Shown: in pieces, positions 50,361 through 54,971 of the stretch | How the letters are laid out: each line of letters begins with the position of its first letter | Position numbering within the stretch: the first letter of the stretch is position 1 | NCBI RefSeq assembly: GCF_019038415.1 | Contig: NZ_JAFKRG010000052.1 | Coordinates: forward strand, 1-54,971 | DNA from: Synechococcus sp. CCY 9618 | GTDB lineage: Bacteria; Cyanobacteriota; Cyanobacteriia; PCC-6307; Cyanobiaceae | DNA length: 54,971 nucleotides | Reading direction: 5' to 3' | Position numbers and translations under genes: made by a program | Notes under the pieces: generated by a model | Database searches by the model: none | Told to the model about the DNA's origin: nothing | What the model saw: only the letters and a program-made list of their open reading frames with translations

Positions 50361-51293
50361 GTGCTGAGGGAGTCTCCGCTTCCTCCGACGTCCGTCCGTT
50401 CCCGAGCCGTGCCGATCCCCTCCGCCCTGGTCACCCTCCTGGTGGGCATGGCGCTCGTTCTGTCCGGCCTCTGGGTCGGGTACAACGTCAATGTGCTGCC
50501 CCTCGACGCGAGCGCGAACGCACCCGTCTACGACGCCTTGTTCCGGGTCCTGTTCAGCATCGGAACAATCCTCTTCGTCGGCATCGTCGGCCTAGTGCTG
50601 TTCAGCCTGGTCCGTTTCCGCCGCAGGGCCGGCGACATCACCGACGGTCAGGCGATCGAGGGCAACCTCCTGCTCGAGATCGTCTGGACGGCGATCCCCG
50701 CGATCGTGGTCCTGTTCGTCGGCCTCTACAGCTACGACATCTACGAGCGCATGGGCGGCATGAGCAGCCTCAACGACCACGCCGCCATGCACCGGATGGC
50801 CCCCACGGAGACCGAAACCATGGAAGCGTCGGTGGGAGCCGGATCGGCGGTCTCAGCCCCGGCGGCCAGGGTCTGGGGGGGCATCGGCGTGGCAGCCGAC
50901 GACGTCAACGTGCTGCCGGTGGAGGTGACGGCCATGCAGTTCGCCTTCATCTTCCACTACCCCGACGGGGACATCACCAGCGGTGAACTGCATGTGCCCA
51001 ACGGCCGTCCGGTGGAGTTGCGCATGAAGGCCAACGATGTGATCCACGCCTTCTGGGTGCCCCAGTTCCGGATCAAGCAGGACGTCATCCCCGGCCAGCC
51101 CACCGTGCTCACCTTCACACCCACCAAGTCCGGCAGCTACCCCATCGTCTGCGCAGAGCTCTGTGGCCCTTACCACGGCGGCATGCGCTCCACGGTGGTG
51201 GTGCACGAACCTGACGCCTACGACGCCTGGTTCGAGAAGAACAGCCCCCTGGCGGCCACCGTGGCCAGTGCTTCGCTCACTCCCACCGCCTGA
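50361..51293 (+). CDS. ctaC: Cytochrome c oxidase subunit II
   Basis: 310 residues, GTG start. Two membrane helices (about 15-32 and 58-77, then a third hydrophobic stretch IVWTAIPAIVVLFVGLYSYD) anchor a periplasmic/lumenal cupredoxin domain. The CuA site is seen in the HAFWVPQFRIKQDVIPGQPT segment (His) and CAELCGPYHGGM (two Cys, His, Met). A roughly 55-residue low-complexity linker with many Met, Ala and Ser lies before the domain (about 133-170). First gene of ctaCDE. Confidence 0.95.
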   Translation: MLRESPLPPTSVRSRAVPIPSALVTLLVGMALVLSGLWVGYNVNVLPLDASANAPVYDALFRVLFSIGTILFVGIVGLVLFSLVRFRRRAGDITDGQAIEGNLLLEIVWTAIPAIVVLFVGLYSYDIYERMGGMSSLNDHAAMHRMAPTETETMEASVGAGSAVSAPAARVWGGIGVAADDVNVLPVEVTAMQFAFIFHYPDGDITSGELHVPNGRPVELRMKANDVIHAFWVPQFRIKQDVIPGQPTVLTFTPTKSGSYPIVCAELCGPYHGGMRSTVVVHEPDAYDAWFEKNSPLAATVASASLTPTA

Positions 51294-51335
51294 TCCCGGC
51301 TCGTACCGATCCCCCCGCCAGATCCCCCAGACCCG

Positions 51336-53003
51336 ATGACCGTCGCCTCACCCAACGACTTTCAGGAGAGCCTCCAGCCCCAGGGCTGGCTGCGTTATTT
51401 CAGTTTCAGCCTCGATCACAAGGTGATCGGCCTTCAGTACCTGGTGACCGGGTTCATCTTCTATTTCATCGGCGGCGCCCTCGCCGGCGTGATCCGCGCT
51501 GAACTGGCCAGCCCGATCTCCGATTTCGTCGGTCGCGAAACCTACAACGAAGTGCTCACCCTGCACGGCACGGTGATGATCTTCCTGTGGATCGTGCCGG
51601 TGGTGAACGGCGGCTTCGGCAACTACCTGATCCCCTTCTACGTGGGGGCCAGGGACATGGCCTTCCCCCGGCTCAACGCCGTGGCCTTCTGGATGATTCC
51701 ACCGGCGGGAATCCTGCTGATCGGCAGCTACTTCATCACCGGCTCGGCCCAGTCAGGCTGGACGGCCTACCCCCCGCTGAGCATCACCACCCCGGCCCTG
51801 GGCCAGGTGGTGTGGATCGTGAGCGTGCTGCTGCTGGGGGGCAGCTCGATCTTCGGGGGCATCAACTTCATCGCCACGATCCTGAAGTTGCGCCGGCCCG
51901 GACTCAAGCTGATGCAGCTGCCGATGTACTGCTGGGCCATGCTCGGCACCAGCATCCTGGTGGTGCTCTCCACCCCGGTTCTGGCGGGCACCCTGCTGCT
52001 GCTGAGCTTCGACATCGTGGCCCACACCGGCTTCTTCAACCCGGCCATGGGCGGCAACGTGGTGGTCTACCAGCACCTGTTCTGGTTCTATTCCCACCCG
52101 GCGGTCTACATCATGGTGCTGCCGGCCTTCGGCCTGGTGAGCGAGATCCTGCCGATCCACTCCCGCAAGCCCCTGTTCGGCTACACCACCATGGTGTACT
52201 CGATCATGGCCATCGTGGTGCTGGGCCTGGTGGTCTGGGCCCACCACATGTTCACCAGCGGCACACCTCCCTGGATGCGGCTGTTCTTCACCATCGCCAC
52301 CTCCTTCATCGCCGTGCCGACGGGGATCAAATTCTTCAACTGGCTGGCCACCCTCTGGGGAGGGAAACTCGCCCTGAACAGCGCCATGCTGTTCTCCTGT
52401 GCCTTCATCGTCAATTTCGTCTTCGGTGGCATCACCGGCGTGGCCCTGGCCCAGGTGCCCTTCGACATCCATGTCCACGACACCTACTTCGTGGTGGGCC
52501 ATTTCCACTACATCGTCTACGGCGGCACGGTGTTCGTGATCTTCGCCTCCATCTATCACTGGTATCCGAAGTTCACCGGTCGCATGCTCAACGAGGATCT
52601 GGGCCGGCTGCATTTTCTGCTCACCTTCATCGGCTTCAACCTCTGCTTCGCCCCCCAGCACTGGCTCGGCCTCAACGGCATGCCCCGCCGCGTGGCCGAG
52701 TACGACCCCAGCTTCACCACCCTCAACCAGATCAGCAGCGTGGGGGCTCTGCTGATGGCCATCAGCAGCCTGCCCTTCCTCTACAACGTGCTGGTGAGCG
52801 CCTTCCGCGGCCGGGTGGCAGGCGACAACCCCTGGAACGCCCTCACCCCCGAGTGGCTCACCTCTTCGCCTCCTCCGGTGGAGAACTGGGTGGGTGAGGC
52901 GCCACTGGTGGAACACCCTTACGGTTACGGCGTCCCCGAAGACACCCTCAGCGTGGCGGCCGCCACCGGCAGGGACCTCTGGAGCGGCGCCGGCCGCCGC
53001 TGA
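51336..53003 (+). CDS. ctaD: Cytochrome c oxidase subunit I
   Basis: 555 residues, twelve helices. Heme a/a3 and CuB ligands are seen in LHGTVMIFLWIVPV (His), WFYSHPAVYIMVLPAFG (His-Tyr pair of CuB), VWAHHMFTSG (His-His), and HDTYFVVGHFHYIVYGG (heme ligands). The aa3-type terminal oxidase reduces oxygen in thylakoid or plasma membrane. It is 42 bp after ctaC and 36 bp before ctaE. Confidence 0.97.
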   Translation: MTVASPNDFQESLQPQGWLRYFSFSLDHKVIGLQYLVTGFIFYFIGGALAGVIRAELASPISDFVGRETYNEVLTLHGTVMIFLWIVPVVNGGFGNYLIPFYVGARDMAFPRLNAVAFWMIPPAGILLIGSYFITGSAQSGWTAYPPLSITTPALGQVVWIVSVLLLGGSSIFGGINFIATILKLRRPGLKLMQLPMYCWAMLGTSILVVLSTPVLAGTLLLLSFDIVAHTGFFNPAMGGNVVVYQHLFWFYSHPAVYIMVLPAFGLVSEILPIHSRKPLFGYTTMVYSIMAIVVLGLVVWAHHMFTSGTPPWMRLFFTIATSFIAVPTGIKFFNWLATLWGGKLALNSAMLFSCAFIVNFVFGGITGVALAQVPFDIHVHDTYFVVGHFHYIVYGGTVFVIFASIYHWYPKFTGRMLNEDLGRLHFLLTFIGFNLCFAPQHWLGLNGMPRRVAEYDPSFTTLNQISSVGALLMAISSLPFLYNVLVSAFRGRVAGDNPWNALTPEWLTSSPPPVENWVGEAPLVEHPYGYGVPEDTLSVAAATGRDLWSGAGRR

Positions 53004-53039
53004 TCGCTCCTGACCCTCCGCTCATCAGCTCCCTGTCCC

Positions 53040-53654
53040 ATGACCAGCATCGCCACCAGCACCAGCGCCAGCGCCAGCACCGGCGAAGCCGTTGTCGCCG
53101 AAGCCCATGGCGAACACGCCGACCTGAGGCTCTTCGGCCTGGCCACCTTCCTGGTGGCCGATGGGATGACCTTCGCCGGTTTCTTCGCGGCCTATCTCAC
53201 CTTCCGGGCGGTGAACCCCCTGCCGGCGGGCTCCACCTACGAACTGGAGCTGCTGCTTCCCTCGATCAACACCGTGCTGCTGCTGGTCAGCAGCTACACC
53301 TTCCACCGCTCGGGGCGCAACCTGCTGCTGGGCCGCATGGGTCCGTGCCGGGCCTGGCTGCTGCTCACGGCGGGGCTGGGGGCCGCCTTCCTGGCCGGCC
53401 AGATGGTGGAGTACTTCAGCCTTCCCTTCGGCCTGACGGACAACCTCTTCGCCAGCACCTTCTATGCGTTGACGGGCTTCCATGGCCTGCACGTGACCCT
53501 CGGGGTCATCTGCATCCTGCTGGTCTGGGTGCAGACCCGCCAGGGTGGCCGGGTCAGCAGCGGGGCTCCCTTCGGCCTCGAGGCGGCCGAGCTTTACTGG
53601 CATTTCGTGGATGGGATCTGGGTGATCCTTTACGGGATTCTTTACCTGCTCTGA
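53040..53654 (+). CDS. ctaE: Cytochrome c oxidase subunit III
   Basis: 204 residues. Five hydrophobic segments, a short Ser/Ala/Thr-rich leader, FFAAYLTFRAVNPLPAGSTY, FYALTGFHGLHVTLGVICIL (conserved H-x2-H type), and EAAELYWHFVDGIWVILYGI at the end are typical of subunit III. The Ser-Ala repeat STSASASTGEA at the N-terminus is not conserved. Confidence 0.95.
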   Translation: MTSIATSTSASASTGEAVVAEAHGEHADLRLFGLATFLVADGMTFAGFFAAYLTFRAVNPLPAGSTYELELLLPSINTVLLLVSSYTFHRSGRNLLLGRMGPCRAWLLLTAGLGAAFLAGQMVEYFSLPFGLTDNLFASTFYALTGFHGLHVTLGVICILLVWVQTRQGGRVSSGAPFGLEAAELYWHFVDGIWVILYGILYLL

Positions 53655-53724
53655 TTCCCTAACGCTTGCCCGTTCAGCACAACCATCGGCACAATTCAAA
53701 GAGAAGTATCCGGAATCAAGGCTG

Positions 53725-54150
53725 ATGGGAGCCCAGAAAGGTCCAGCCAACGAGGAGAGCCCAGCCAGCGCGGGCATGCTGGAGGGCCAGGCCCTGCTCG
53801 AACGGGCCCGTGCCCTCAGCAACCGCCCCGAAGACCAGATCGCCAGGGCCTGCGGCTACGTGGGCCCGAGCGGCCGGGTGCTGAAGAAGAGCTTCTATCG
53901 CGCCCTGGTGGCCGCCAAGGGATACACCTTCCCCTCCAGTGTGGCCAGCGGCACTCCCGGAGCGGGCAAGGGGCGCCAGGCCGAATTCCGCACCCGGGTC
54001 CATGGCAACGGCAACCTGCTGATCGGCCAGGCCTACACCCGGCGCATGGGACTCGAGCCGGGCCAGGAATTCAGGATCGAGATCCACAAGGAGACCGGCT
54101 CCATCTGGCTCCTGCCCCTGGAGGGCTCCAACGGGGACAGCCGCCCCTGA
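53725..54150 (+). CDS. AbrB-like transcriptional regulator (CyAbrB type)
   Basis: 141 residues. The cyanobacterial AbrB family, which controls carbon/nitrogen balance and hydrogenase genes in model strains. It is marked by an N-terminal helical segment (GQALLERARALSNRPEDQIA, RACGYVGPSGR, LKKSFYRALVAAKGYTFPSS) and a C-terminal AbrB-type swapped-hairpin domain (FRTRVHGNGNLLIGQAYTRR, MGLEPGQEFRIEIHKETGSI). The domain is at the C-terminus, as in CyAbrB, not the N-terminus as in Bacillus AbrB. It lies 70 bp after ctaE, and may have its own promoter. Confidence 0.88.
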   Translation: MGAQKGPANEESPASAGMLEGQALLERARALSNRPEDQIARACGYVGPSGRVLKKSFYRALVAAKGYTFPSSVASGTPGAGKGRQAEFRTRVHGNGNLLIGQAYTRRMGLEPGQEFRIEIHKETGSIWLLPLEGSNGDSRP

Positions 54151-54156
54151 CCGTCT

Positions 54157-54174
54157 CCAGGGCCGCGGCCCTGG
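54157..54174. terminator. 18-bp perfect palindrome between convergent genes
   Basis: CCAGGGCCGCGGCCCTGG is fully self-complementary and sits in the 28-bp gap between the abrB-like and hdeD-like stops. It has no T-run on either side. Probably a two-way terminator or stability hairpin. Confidence 0.5.
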
Positions 54175-54178
54175 CGCT

Positions 54179-54769
54179 TCAGTCCTCTTCCGGATGGAAG
54201 CTGGCGCTGAAGCGCAGCAGATCGATGCCGCTGAACAGGAAACTGATGCCCACCAGGGTGCCCACCACCCACAGCAGGCTCCAGAACTTCATGGTGAGGA
54301 TCAGCAGGCCCAGGGCGAGGGTCACCACGCCGTTCGCCAGTCCCCAACGCCAGCCGACGATCTGACGGTGGGTGGCGGACACCAGGATCGCCACCACCCC
54401 CTCCACCAGAAACACCACGCCGATGGCCAGGGCCAGGGCAGCCGTCTGCGCCGCCGCTGCCATCGGCCCGGAGGCCAGCTGCTGGATCATCCAGACCCCC
54501 ATCACCAGAAACAGGGTGGAGATCACCAGCCGCCAGAAAGTGATCGCCCGGCTCAGCCGCGTCGAGCGCAGCAGGGAACTGATCCAGCCCACAAGGCCCC
54601 CCACCAGAAAGGCGATGGCCACCATGGCGGTGACCCACTGGGAGGCCAGGACGGGAAACACCACCGCCAGCACCCCCAGCACCAGCAGCATCACCCCCTC
54701 CGCCAGGGTGAAGGCGCGCAGGGCGGCACCCATGGCCGGACGGGAGGGCGGCGTTCCGGGGCTGGGCAT
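54179..54769 (-). CDS. HdeD-like (DUF308) membrane protein
   Basis: 196 residues, six membrane segments in three pairs: VMLLVLGVLAVVFPVLASQW and VTAMVAIAFLVGGLVGWISS; VISTLFLVMGVWMIQQLASG and LALAIGVVFLVEGVVAILVS; GVVTLALGLLILTMKFWSLL and LVGISFLFSGIDLLRFS. This is the HdeD/DUF308 pattern, a family tied to acid resistance in enterics; the role in cyanobacteria is unknown. Start ATG 54769. Confidence 0.85.
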   Translation of the reverse strand: MPSPGTPPSRPAMGAALRAFTLAEGVMLLVLGVLAVVFPVLASQWVTAMVAIAFLVGGLVGWISSLLRSTRLSRAITFWRLVISTLFLVMGVWMIQQLASGPMAAAAQTAALALAIGVVFLVEGVVAILVSATHRQIVGWRWGLANGVVTLALGLLILTMKFWSLLWVVGTLVGISFLFSGIDLLRFSASFHPEED

Positions 54770-54874
54770 GGACCGGGTTCAAGGTGCCGCCAGCGTGCCA
54801 AGGCAGGTGGCCGCTGACAACGCTCCTTGATGTGTCGCAGCATCCGGAATGGCCCGCAGCCAAGGCCAGGCCGG

Positions 54875-54971
54875 GCTAGCTGTGTAGTGCCACCAGGTTG
54901 TTCCGGCTGACAAAGGGGTGTGAGGCCGACAGGGTTGTGGTGCGACCCAACAGCCCCAGACCTCACCCCCC
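54875..54971. mobile_element. Left end of an IS481-type element, continuing past the window
   Basis: GCTAGC (54875-54880) is followed by TGTGTAGTGCCACCAGGTTG (54881-54900) and TTC. From the CTAG on, it aligns without gaps to the reverse complement of the IS481 remnant end at 2508-2535, with 23 of 28 bases the same by hand count. The TG start and flanking NCTAGN hexamer fit IS481 ends. The transposase would lie beyond the edge on the plus strand. The remaining 68 bp contain no gene. Confidence 0.65.

Noticed and set aside
51753-52916. 387-codon minus-strand open frame
   Set aside because: Antisense to ctaD, His/Glu/Gln-rich artefact.

Overview
The window looks like chromosomal DNA of a high-GC unicellular cyanobacterium of the Cyanobium / marine-type Synechococcus group. 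Four things support this. There is a photosystem I pair (psaF-psaJ), a cytochrome b6f pair (petC-petA), a high-light-inducible protein and cyanobacteria-restricted families (DUF3067, DUF1400-type hydrolase, CyAbrB regulator, CpcT-like protein). HIP1-type GCGATCGC octamers occur, for example at 842, 13975, 14727 and 23160. Codon usage is strongly GC-rich. The gene order hli-tsaD / psaF-psaJ / gmk / NFACT-tatC / DUF3067 / petC-petA is, from memory, a conserved block in this group.

Layout. 1-2536 is a nest of broken insertion sequences: an unidentified terminus (1-94) cuts an IS21-type istA-istB element (95-2138), which itself sits inside an IS481-type transposase gene (2139-2536). 2537-4139 is a visibly less GC-rich islet carrying a secreted protein with a cyanobacterial PEP-CTERM-like tail and its own terminator. 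It is followed by an HpsJ-like membrane protein (4140-4967). 5208-7855 is half of a peptide-type ABC importer. 7858-15457 holds a DUF1400 hydrolase, an MFS carrier and a three-gene operon (ATPase, FtsX-type permease, secreted AttH/CrtC-like protein). 15552-22346 is mixed: an AT-richer glycosyltransferase, a hydroxyacid dehydrogenase, ychF, a membrane-fusion adaptor, a UDP-GlcNAc 2-epimerase and a PilT-type ATPase.

22422-31929 is the photosynthesis and housekeeping core. petC, petA, lgt, cobM and an AlkB-like dioxygenase run in one direction, and the last four overlap by 4 bp each, so they probably form one operon. 32036-43237 holds a new-looking lipoprotein, an EcsC protein, tRNA-Val(CAC), a RodZ-like protein, ppx/gppA, ubiA, an S66 peptidase, ispD with a fused CpcT-like protein, a GT9-like protein, a TrkA-type potassium channel and fabG. 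43375-48198 carries a solo groEL, an orphan nanE and a DrrAB-type exporter. 48237-53654 is the cytochrome oxidase locus: ctaA-ctaB (heme A synthesis) diverge from ctaC-ctaD-ctaE. A CyAbrB regulator and an HdeD-like protein follow. The window ends inside a second IS481-type terminus (54881-54971).

The two IS481-type ends face each other across about 52 kb and each abuts a CTAG hexamer. I found no CRISPR array, rRNA, phage module or recognisable defence system. The less ordinary signals are the IS nest, the PEP-CTERM/HpsJ pair, the AttEFGH-like operon, the double-lipocalin fusion beside ispD, the non-canonical lgt start and two dyads between ctaA and ctaC. All identifications are from reading the sequence; no searches were run.
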